DNA of 5,752 nucleotides, taken from assembly GCA_023386675.1 (NCBI GenBank), contig JAEWJG010000332.1, positions 1-5,752 of the forward strand, given 5' to 3'. Both the position numbers and the translations under genes were made by a program. Source of the stretch: Actinomycetes bacterium (GTDB taxonomy: Bacteria > Actinomycetota > Actinomycetes > Actinomycetales > Microbacteriaceae). Every line of letters begins with the position of its first letter. Positions within the stretch are counted from its first letter, which is position 1. The notes below the pieces were generated by a model that saw only the letters and a program-made list of their open reading frames with translations, was not told where the DNA came from and did no database searches. This document shows positions 1 to 4,956 of the stretch, one piece after another.

Positions 1-272
1 ACCCTGGTCAGTTCCGGGCGACGATCGAGCGGCTGATCCGGTTCCGGGACGACCCGCCCGCGCCGGTGCGCGAGCTGCGGGGCGCGCACATCGAGATGTC
101 CACCGACCCCGGCGTCGACTACCCCGCCGGGACCGTCGACCAGCCCGACGAGGCCGAACTGGCCCTGCGCCCGCGCATCCTGGACCGCGTCCTCTCCGCC
201 CTGGACGAGCTGACCGGCGCCCCCGGCCAGCGGGTCGTCCGCCGCCGCTTCATCGTCGTCCGCGACCGCTGA
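1..272 (+). CDS. C-terminal end of a probable MBL-fold metallohydrolase (partial, 5' end outside window)
   Basis: The open frame runs into the window from the left edge (reading from base 3) and ends at TGA 270-272, giving 89 visible residues. The stretch LRGAHIEM, then PGVDYPAGT and QPDEAEL, resembles the C-terminal part of bacterial MBL-fold metallohydrolases, where a GTHIEM-like block precedes a PGV.YP.GT..QPDE segment and a final helix. The metal-binding HxHxDH motif would lie upstream and is not visible, so catalytic competence cannot be judged. The internal GTG at 66 is probably just a Val codon, because the frame stays open upstream with normal codon use. The gene converges on the glyA-folD-ybaK operon and is followed by a hairpin. 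Family assignment is from recalled motif similarity; substrate unknown. Confidence 0.6.
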   Translation, partial: PGQFRATIERLIRFRDDPPAPVRELRGAHIEMSTDPGVDYPAGTVDQPDEAELALRPRILDRVLSALDELTGAPGQRVVRRRFIVVRDR

Positions 273-304
273 GCCCGCCCTCCCCCTGCATCCCTTCCTC
301 GGAT

Positions 305-325
305 ATTCCGGCGACGCGCCGGAAT
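305..325. terminator. Perfect 9-bp hairpin between convergent genes, probable bidirectional terminator
   Basis: ATTCCGGCG (305-313) and CGCCGGAAT (317-325) are perfect inverted repeats around the 3-base loop ACG. The hairpin lies 33 bases after the stop of the left gene and 41 bases beyond the stop of the minus-strand ybaK-like gene, as expected for a shared terminator. There is no U-tract on either side, which is common for actinobacterial terminators. Termination itself is inferred. Confidence 0.6.
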
Positions 326-360
326 CGGCCGGAAGAAGTGAGGAAACGATGGTGAGGTCA

Positions 361-388
361 GGGGGTCAGGGGGTGACGGGGGACGGGG
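361..388 (+). other. G-quadruplex-type motif across the ybaK-like stop codon
   Basis: Four G-tracts follow one another on the plus strand: G5 (361-365), G5 (369-373), G5 (378-382) and G4 (385-388), with loops TCA, TGAC and AC. This meets the usual short-loop G-quadruplex pattern. The first loop is the complement of the TGA stop of the minus-strand gene, so the motif covers that gene's last codons, which read Pro-rich (TPSPVTP). For ybaK transcription the G-rich strand is the template. Folding is a prediction. Confidence 0.5.
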
Positions 389-854
389 TTCCGTTGGTGA
401 GGCGGACCAGCTCGTCGAAAGTGGTCGGGAAGACCGTGTGCGCGTGCCCGGCGGCGGCCCAGACCTCGGGGTAGCCGGCGAGCGCCTCATCCACGATGGT
501 GCGCAGCGGCGCGGGGTGCCCGACGGGAGCGACACCGCCGATCGTCTGCCCGGTCGCCGCCTTCACGGTGTCGGGGTCGGCGCGGCGGATGCGACCGCCC
601 AGCCGCTCGCCCAGGAACCCGGTGTCGACGCGGTGTGCCCCGGAGGTCATGACCAGCAGCGGCTCGCCGTCGAGCGTGAAGACGAGCGAGTTGGCGATCG
701 CGCCGACCTCGACGCCGAGCTCCGCCGCGGCCGCCACGGCGGTGGGCGTCGCGGTGTGGAACCACCGCACGCGCGGCTCGACCCCCGACGCCAGCAGCGC
801 CGCTTCGACACGCTCGACGGCGGGATGCATCCGCTCGGCCGACTCCTCGCTCAT
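366..854 (-). CDS. YbaK/ProX-type aminoacyl-tRNA deacylase-like protein
   Basis: The 162-residue product looks like a free-standing tRNA-editing domain (YbaK/EbsC/ProX superfamily), whose members hydrolyse mischarged aminoacyl-tRNAs in the cytoplasm. Supporting blocks are [25 protein letters not shown] (about 35-59, in pieces), a [12 protein letters not shown] strand (66-77), the GGVAP loop (106-110) corresponding to GGxSP in YbaK, and GHAHTVF (136-142) near the end. The lysine of the KTL-type motif in YbaK and bacterial ProRS editing domains appears replaced by Asn55 (ANSL), so substrate and activity may differ. The ATG at 854-852 overlaps the folD stop as ATGA and is preceded by GGGAG five bases upstream, inside folD, which indicates translational coupling. 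Met9 is a less favoured alternative start. It is the last gene of the glyA-folD operon. Superfamily fairly certain; substrate unknown. Confidence 0.8.
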   Translation of the reverse strand: MSEESAERMHPAVERVEAALLASGVEPRVRWFHTATPTAVAAAAELGVEVGAIANSLVFTLDGEPLLVMTSGAHRVDTGFLGERLGGRIRRADPDTVKAATGQTIGGVAPVGHPAPLRTIVDEALAGYPEVWAAAGHAHTVFPTTFDELVRLTNGTPSPVTP

Positions 855-1732
855 GCGAGCTCCCTCTCCGCCGCCTCGACGACGTTCTGCAGCAGCAGCG
901 CCCGGGTCATCGGCCCGACACCGCCGGGGTTCGGCGAGATCCAGGAGGCGACCTCGGCCACCTCGGGCGCCACATCCCCCGCGACGACGCTCTTGCCGGT
1001 CACCGGGTCCTCGACACGGCTCACTCCGACGTCGAGCACGACCGCGCCCGGCTTGACGTCGTCGGCCGTGATCAGTCCGGCGACACCTGCGGCCGCGATG
1101 ATCACGTCGGCGCGGCGCAGGTGCTCGGTGAGGCTCCGTGTCCCGGTGTGGGTGAGGGTGACGGTCGCGTTGAACTCGCGGCGGGTGAGCAGCGCGCCGA
1201 TCGACCGGCCCACGGTCACGCCGCGACCGACGACCACCACGTCCGCGCCGCGCAGGTCGATGCCGTGACGCACCATGAGGTCGATGATGCCGCGCGGCGT
1301 GCAGGGCAGCGGCGACGTGATCGGCTCGTTGGCGTTGAGGACGAGACGGCCGAGGTTCGTCGGGTGCAGCCCGTCCGCATCCTTCGCCGGGTCGACCAGT
1401 TCCAGGATCGCGTGCGTGTCGAGGTGCGCGGGCAGCGGCAGCTGGACGATGAAGCCGGTGCAGTCCGGGTCCGCGTTGAGCTCCTCGACGACGGCCTCCA
1501 GCTCGGCCTGCGAGATGTCCGCCGGGAGGTCGCGGCGGAGGGAGGCGATGCCCACCTCCGCGCAGTCCCGGTGCTTACCCGCGACGTACCACTGCGAGCC
1601 GGGGTCGTCGCCGACGAGGATGGTGCCGAGCCCGGGCACGACGCCCTTCTCACGAAGCGCAGCCACGCGCTGGGTCAGCTCTGCCTTGATCTGGCTCGCG
1701 GTCGCCTTGCCGTCGAGGATCTGCGCCGTCAC
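851..1732 (-). CDS. folD: Bifunctional methylenetetrahydrofolate dehydrogenase / methenyltetrahydrofolate cyclohydrolase
   Basis: FolD oxidises 5,10-methylene-THF with NADP+ and hydrolyses the methenyl intermediate to 10-formyl-THF, the formyl donor for purines and initiator tRNA. With the GTG start the protein has 293 residues, normal for the family. Visible signatures: [14 protein letters not shown] (40-53) with catalytic Tyr49 and Lys53, GFIVQLPLP (93-101) with Gln97, KDADGLHP (117-124), PCTPRG (143-148), the dinucleotide loop [11 protein letters not shown] (167-177), and [10 protein letters not shown] (267-276). The frame is open upstream to a GTG at 1783 and an ATG at 1756, but AAGGAG lies five bases before GTG 1732-1730 while the ATG at 1756 has only a stem-loop before it, so I chose 1732. 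It is 97 bases downstream of glyA in the same direction and overlaps the next gene by four bases. Probably co-transcribed from the ZTP-controlled glyA promoter. Confidence 0.96.
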   Translation of the reverse strand: MTAQILDGKATASQIKAELTQRVAALREKGVVPGLGTILVGDDPGSQWYVAGKHRDCAEVGIASLRRDLPADISQAELEAVVEELNADPDCTGFIVQLPLPAHLDTHAILELVDPAKDADGLHPTNLGRLVLNANEPITSPLPCTPRGIIDLMVRHGIDLRGADVVVVGRGVTVGRSIGALLTRREFNATVTLTHTGTRSLTEHLRRADVIIAAAGVAGLITADDVKPGAVVLDVGVSRVEDPVTGKSVVAGDVAPEVAEVASWISPNPGGVGPMTRALLLQNVVEAAERELA

Positions 1733-1755
1733 GTTCTCTCCTTGGGTTTCCACCA

Positions 1756-1815
1756 TCGAGTACACGAAGAGTGCCCGCGACACGCCGAGGCGGCGTGCAC
1801 TCTTCGCGTACTCGA
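1756..1815 (-). other. Long stem-loop in the glyA-folD spacer
   Basis: TCGAGTAC (1756-1763) pairs with GTACTCGA (1808-1815), and CGAAGAGTGC (1765-1774) pairs with GCACTCTTCG (1797-1806). The single A-C mismatch (1764/1807) reads as a U-G wobble in the minus-strand mRNA, giving an uninterrupted 19-bp helix. The apex holds a further 6-bp stem, ACGCCG (1782-1787) with CGGCGT (1791-1796), loop AGG, and a 7-base bulge on one side. No U-tract follows. It lies 14 bases after the glyA stop and 23 bases before the folD start. Possible roles are partial terminator, RNase III-type processing site, mRNA stabiliser for glyA, or a dispersed palindromic repeat. The pairing is seen; the role is not known. 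Confidence 0.75.
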
Positions 1816-1829
1816 CGGAGGGAGGCGTG

Positions 1830-3155
1830 TCAGATCGAGGAAGGAAGCTCGACCGGGAAGCCCTCCTGGCCCGAGGCAGTCAGGCCGGGGTACAGGGGGA
1901 AGGCGGCCGTCAGGGCGTCCACGCGGGCGCGCAGGGCCTTCGTGTCGGCGCCCGGACGCAGCGCGAGCGCGATGATGTCGGCCACCTCGGTGAACTCGGC
2001 GTCGCCGAAGCCGCGGGTCGCGAGCGCCGGCGTGCCGATCCGGAGGCCCGACGTCACCATCGGCGGACGCGGGTCGAACGGCACCGCGTTGCGGTTGACC
2101 GTGATGCCGACCTCGTGCAGCACGTCCTCCGCCTGCTGGCCGTCGAGCTCCGAGGTGCGGAGGTCGGCGAGCACCAGGTGCACGTCCGTGCCACCGGTGA
2201 GCACGTCCACGCCGGCGGCGCGGGAGTCGTCGGCGGTGAGGCGCTCGGCGAGGATCTGCGCGCCGCGGATGGTGCGCTCCTGGCGGTCCTTGAACTCCTC
2301 CGTCGCGGCGAGCTTGAACGCGGTCGCCTTCGCAGCGATCACGTGCATCAGCGGGCCGCCCTGCTGGCCGGGGAACACGTTGGAGTTGAGCTTCTTGGCG
2401 AGCTCGGTGTCGCGGCTGACGATGAAGCCGGAGCGCGGGCCGCCGATGGTCTTGTGCACGGTCGAGCTCACGACGGCGGCGTGCGGCACGGGCGACGGGT
2501 GGAGGCCCGCGGCGACGAGTCCGGCGAAGTGCGCCATGTCGACCCAGAGCTTCGCGCCCACCTCGTCCGCGATCTGACGGAACGCGGCGAAGTCGAGCTG
2601 GCGCGGGTACGCCGACCAGCCTGCGATGATGACCTGCGGCTTGTGCTCGAGCGCCTTGTCCCGCACGACGTTCATGTCGACGAGGAACGACTCGGGGTCG
2701 ACCCCGTAGGACACGGCGTTGTAGAGCTTGCCCGAGAAGTTCAGCTTCATGCCGTGAGTCAGGTGGCCGCCGTGCGACAGCTCCAGACCCAGGATGGTGT
2801 CGCCCGGCGTCGCGATGGCGGAGAGCACCGCGGCGTTCGCGGACGCACCGGAATGCGGCTGGACGTTGGCGTACTCGGCGCCGAAGAGTGCCTTCGCCCG
2901 GTCGATCGCCAGCTGCTCGGCGACGTCGACGTACTCGCAGCCGCCATAGTAGCGGCGCCCGGGGTAGCCCTCGGCGTACTTGTTGGTGAGCACCGATCCG
3001 ACCGCTTCGAGCACCGCGCGCGGCACGAAGTTCTCGGACGCGATCATCTCGAGGTAGTCGCGCTGGCGGCCGAGCTCCAGCTGGAGCACCTCGGCGATCT
3101 CCGGATCGACCTCGGAGAGGGGCGCTGTGAACGTGGAGGGCAACGTGTCGGTCAA
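1830..3155 (-). CDS. glyA: Serine hydroxymethyltransferase
   Basis: GlyA is the PLP enzyme that interconverts serine plus THF with glycine plus 5,10-methylene-THF, the main entry of one-carbon units. The 441-residue product has the full family layout: [13 protein letters not shown] block (about 35-43), [21 protein letters not shown] (57-77, in pieces) with Tyr60 and Glu62, [10 protein letters not shown] (98-107), VDMAHFAGL (205-213) with cofactor Asp206 and His209, the PLP-lysine motif [13 protein letters not shown] (231-243) with Lys235, and SGLRIGTPA (369-377) with Arg372 for the substrate carboxylate. I chose the TTG at 3155-3153 because AAGGAG (3167-3162) precedes it by six bases and the upstream frame runs through a structured leader; an in-frame ATG at 3185 has no Shine-Dalgarno. 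First gene of glyA-folD-ybaK, apparently under a ZTP riboswitch acting on this ribosome binding site. Confidence 0.97.
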   Translation of the reverse strand: MTDTLPSTFTAPLSEVDPEIAEVLQLELGRQRDYLEMIASENFVPRAVLEAVGSVLTNKYAEGYPGRRYYGGCEYVDVAEQLAIDRAKALFGAEYANVQPHSGASANAAVLSAIATPGDTILGLELSHGGHLTHGMKLNFSGKLYNAVSYGVDPESFLVDMNVVRDKALEHKPQVIIAGWSAYPRQLDFAAFRQIADEVGAKLWVDMAHFAGLVAAGLHPSPVPHAAVVSSTVHKTIGGPRSGFIVSRDTELAKKLNSNVFPGQQGGPLMHVIAAKATAFKLAATEEFKDRQERTIRGAQILAERLTADDSRAAGVDVLTGGTDVHLVLADLRTSELDGQQAEDVLHEVGITVNRNAVPFDPRPPMVTSGLRIGTPALATRGFGDAEFTEVADIIALALRPGADTKALRARVDALTAAFPLYPGLTASGQEGFPVELPSSI

Positions 3156-3161
3156 AACCGG

Positions 3162-3233
3162 CTCCTTCGTACAGGGATGGATCATCTGCGTATCGACCCA
3201 GGCGCGCGGCCGAATCCACCCGTATTCAAGGAG
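3162..3233 (-). promoter_or_regulatory. Shine-Dalgarno-sequestering helix, candidate expression platform of the glyA riboswitch
   Basis: Read on the minus strand, CUCCUU (3233-3228) is an exact complement of the glyA Shine-Dalgarno AAGGAG (3167-3162). Nested directly inside are UAC (3224-3222) with GUA (3172-3170), GGG (3221-3219) with CCC (3176-3174), and UGGAUU (3218-3213) with GAUCCA (3183-3178). They are separated only by an internal loop (GAA/CG) and single bulged U residues. About 18 base pairs in register would bury the ribosome binding site and enclose the P3 hairpin of the aptamer. The helix would pull P3 away from the P1-P2 domain, so ligand-stabilised pseudoknotting should oppose it, consistent with an ON switch acting on translation. 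The pairs are seen; the switching is inferred. Confidence 0.65.
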
Positions 3234-3281
3234 GTTGCGTGTCGCTCCCCGATGGTGACCATCTGAGCGCCAGTTGCGACG
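3193..3281 (-). promoter_or_regulatory. ZTP (pfl motif) riboswitch aptamer upstream of glyA
   Basis: The minus-strand leader matches the pfl/ZTP class, which binds the purine intermediate ZMP/ZTP and commonly precedes glyA, folD and purH. Conserved blocks are ACUGGCG (3274-3268), GGGGAGCG (3250-3243) and CGCCUGGG (3204-3197). Helices: P1 GUCGC (3280-3276) with GCGAC (3245-3241); P2 GAUGG (3263-3259) with CCAUC (3255-3251), loop UCA; P3 UCGGCC (3213-3208) with GGUCGA (3198-3193), one G-U pair. The pseudoknot is GGCGC (3271-3267) with GCGCC (3205-3201), joining the P3 loop to the P1-P2 junction. The flanks of the last block (G in front, U behind) differ slightly from the CCGCCUGGGC I recall as consensus. 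The predicted transcript begins at the base of P1. ZTP signals 10-formyl-THF shortage, and glyA-folD restores that pool. Confidence 0.92.
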
Positions 3282-3287
3282 TGGGAC

Positions 3288-3316
3288 AGCATAGCAAAGG
3301 GGCACCGGACCGGAAC
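3288..3316 (-). promoter_or_regulatory. Predicted promoter of the glyA-folD-ybaK operon
   Basis: On the minus strand TATGCT (3293-3288) is a good -10 hexamer preceded by TGC, an extended -10 element. At a 17-base spacing the -35 region is GTTCCG (3316-3311), a poor match, which the extended -10 may compensate. The expected start near 3281 coincides with the first bases of riboswitch helix P1. Prediction only. Confidence 0.55.
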
Positions 3317-3318
3317 CC

Positions 3319-3348
3319 TTGCTCCGGAGTCAGGAGCACTGCAATACT
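3319..3348 (+). promoter_or_regulatory. Predicted promoter of the GH20 hexosaminidase gene
   Basis: TTGCTC (3319-3324) and AATACT (3343-3348) are spaced by 18 bases, and the -10 hexamer is preceded by TGC (extended -10). The expected start is near 3355. The -35 box is separated by only two bases from the weak -35 of the divergent glyA promoter. The -35/spacer region contains the palindrome CTCCGGAG (3322-3329). Prediction only. Confidence 0.45.
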
Positions 3349-3353
3349 CGCTT

Positions 3354-3365
3354 CTGGTCGACCAG
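3354..3365. promoter_or_regulatory. Perfect 12-bp palindrome at the predicted GH20 start site, candidate operator
   Basis: CTGGTCGACCAG is self-complementary over all 12 bases and sits on the predicted transcription start of the hexosaminidase gene, a classic repressor position. The TGGT...ACCA half-sites resemble those of GntR-family regulators, including the DasR/NagR sites that control aminosugar genes. The centre is two bases (CG) rather than the four of the DasR-type TGGTCTAGACCA, so I do not name the regulator. Confidence 0.4.
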
Positions 3366-3366
3366 C

Positions 3367-3400
3367 GGGGGTGGCGGAGCCGACCGGTCCGCACTCCCCC
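3367..3400 (+). other. Hairpin in the 5' leader of the GH20 gene
   Basis: GGGGG (3367-3371) pairs with CCCCC (3396-3400) and GCGGA (3374-3378) with TCCGC (3388-3392). Between them lie a T-T mismatch, a G-C pair (3373/3394) and one bulged A (3393). The loop is 3379-3387. It ends eight bases before the Shine-Dalgarno AGGAG, so it may stabilise the mRNA or modulate initiation. No U-tract follows, so attenuation is less likely. Role unknown. Confidence 0.45.
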
Positions 3401-3419
3401 GAGCCTCCAGGAGCCCATC

Positions 3420-4937
3420 GTGGTCGTGCCCCGCCCCGTCCGCACCGAGAATTCCGCGGCTGCGCCCTTCGTCCTGGCCGACTCGGCCCGCATCAGCGTC
3501 GCCGGCGTCGGAGCGGACGCCGTGGCCCGTCTGCTCTCCGCAGAACTCGCGTCGGACTGCGGCCGCGCACCCGCCATCGTCGACGAGCCGCCCGCCTACG
3601 GCGACATCGCGATCGTCATCGCGCCCGGCGAGGAACCGCATGAGGACGGCTCGGATAGCGCCGAGGGCTACACGATCGAGGTGTCCGCCGAGGGCGTCCG
3701 GATCGGCGCCGCGACCCCGGCTGGCGCGTTCTGGGGCGTGCAGACCCTCCGACAGCTGCTGCCGCCCGCCTGCGACGGCGAGCGCCTGGCGATCGACGCG
3801 GTCCGCGTCCACGACCATCCCCGGTACGCGTACCGCGGGGCGATGCTGGATGTGGCGCGGCACTTCTTCACGCCGGCCGAGGTGAAGCGGTTCATCGACG
3901 CGATCGCCCTGCTGAAGCTGAACCATCTGCACCTGCACCTGACCGACGACCAGGGCTGGCGCATCCACATCGATTCGTGGCCCGAGCTGACGCGGATCGG
4001 TGGCTCGACCGGCAGCGACGGCAGCCGCGGCGGCTTCTACTCGCAGGACGAGTTCCGCGACCTGGTGGCCTACGCCGCCGAGCGGCACATCACCGTCGTC
4101 CCCGAGATCGACCTGCCGGGCCACACGAACGCGGCGCTCGCGTCCTATCCCGAGCTCAACCCCGGCGGCGTGGCGCCTGCGCTCTACACCGGCTCGGACG
4201 TGGGCTTCAGCACCCTCCGCACCGGCGACCCCGTCACGCAGCGCTTCGTCCGGGATGTGATCCGCGAGCTCGCTGCGCTCACGCCGGGCCCCTATCTCCA
4301 CCTCGGCGGCGACGAGTGCCTGAGTACGACCGAGACGGACTTCGCCGCTTTCGTGCAGGATGCGTTCCGCGTCGCCGCCGAGAGCGGCAAGACGCCGGTC
4401 GGCTGGCACGAGGTCGGCAAGGCGGGGGGTCTGCCCGAGGGAACGATCGGCCAGTACTGGGACTTCACCGCCCCGCGCGGCCGCGCCGCCGAACTGGCGC
4501 TCGCCTTCGTCCGCGACGGCGGCTCCGTGATCATGTCACCCTCCGACGTCGCCTACCTCGACATCGTGTACGCGGACGGCGACCCGATCGGGCAGGACTG
4601 GACGGGCGGCCCCACCACCCTCCGCGACTCCCTGGTGTGGGACCCGGCGCGCATCGTCCCGGGGATCGGTGATGCGCACATCCTGGGCGTCGAGGCGCCG
4701 CTCTGGACCGAGACCGTCGCGACGATCGAGGAGGTCGAGGAGATGGTGTTCCCGCGGATCGCGGCGGTCGCCGAGGTCGGCTGGTCGCCCGCACCCGCCG
4801 ACACCGAGCCGGTCGTCGCTGCGCGCGACCTCGACGACTTCACCGAGCGGCTGGCGTCGCTCGCGGGGCACTGGGACGCCGCGGGTACCCGTTATCGGCG
4901 CGTGCCCGAGGTGCGGTGGCCGTCGCCGGTCGGCTGA
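3420..4937 (+). CDS. Family GH20 beta-N-acetylhexosaminidase, apparently cytoplasmic
   Basis: This 505-residue enzyme should release terminal beta-linked GlcNAc or GalNAc by substrate-assisted catalysis. The first 130 residues fit the GH20 N-terminal domain. The TIM-barrel follows with YRGAMLDVARHFF (138-150; sugar-binding Arg139, Asp144), LHLHLTDDQGWRI (170-182), VPEIDLPGHTNAAL (227-240; His235), the catalytic pair Asp298-Glu299 in HLGGDE (294-299), GWHE (328-331) and GVEAPLWTE (423-431; Trp429, Glu431). All key residues are present. The GTG at 3420 is preceded by AGGAG with a six-base spacer. The N-terminus (MVVPRPVRTENS) has no signal peptide, lipobox or membrane segment, so an intracellular role on imported chito- or muropeptide-derived oligosaccharides is likely, unlike many secreted GH20 enzymes. 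It is a single-gene unit diverging from glyA and converging, 19 bases apart, on the next gene. Substrate is inferred. Confidence 0.94.
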   Translation: MVVPRPVRTENSAAAPFVLADSARISVAGVGADAVARLLSAELASDCGRAPAIVDEPPAYGDIAIVIAPGEEPHEDGSDSAEGYTIEVSAEGVRIGAATPAGAFWGVQTLRQLLPPACDGERLAIDAVRVHDHPRYAYRGAMLDVARHFFTPAEVKRFIDAIALLKLNHLHLHLTDDQGWRIHIDSWPELTRIGGSTGSDGSRGGFYSQDEFRDLVAYAAERHITVVPEIDLPGHTNAALASYPELNPGGVAPALYTGSDVGFSTLRTGDPVTQRFVRDVIRELAALTPGPYLHLGGDECLSTTETDFAAFVQDAFRVAAESGKTPVGWHEVGKAGGLPEGTIGQYWDFTAPRGRAAELALAFVRDGGSVIMSPSDVAYLDIVYADGDPIGQDWTGGPTTLRDSLVWDPARIVPGIGDAHILGVEAPLWTETVATIEEVEEMVFPRIAAVAEVGWSPAPADTEPVVAARDLDDFTERLASLAGHWDAAGTRYRRVPEVRWPSPVG

Positions 4938-4956
4938 TCGCCGGGGAGGTCGCGGC

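Noticed and set aside
1733..1783. Longer FolD starting at GTG 1783 or ATG 1756.
   Set aside because: That extension would be encoded by the intergenic stem-loop, lacks a Shine-Dalgarno, and adds residues not typical of FolD. GTG 1732 has AAGGAG at ideal spacing.
1275..3266. Very long (663-codon) plus-strand open frame antisense to glyA and folD.
   Set aside because: Its product is a compositionally biased Arg/Val/Gly-rich shadow, typical of antisense frames in high-GC genes. The minus strand encodes two unmistakable enzymes here.
3354..3365. Calling the palindrome a DasR (dre) site.
   Set aside because: The arms match but the centre is two bases instead of four, so it departs from the known site geometry.
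3239..3643. Plus-strand open frame starting GTG at 3239 with a textbook AAGGAGG four bases upstream.
   Set aside because: The AAGGAGG is the complement of the anti-Shine-Dalgarno arm in the glyA leader. The frame has poor third-position GC in its first part, overlaps the GH20 gene out of frame and yields a low-complexity Arg/Pro-rich tail.
3330..4409. 359-codon minus-strand frame antisense to the GH20 gene.
   Set aside because: No recognisable domain; it mirrors the codon pattern of the GH20 frame, which has complete catalytic motifs.
4938..4956. Possible terminator between the convergent GH20 and membrane-protein genes.
   Set aside because: Only 3-4-bp GC pairings are possible in and around these 19 bases; no convincing hairpin.
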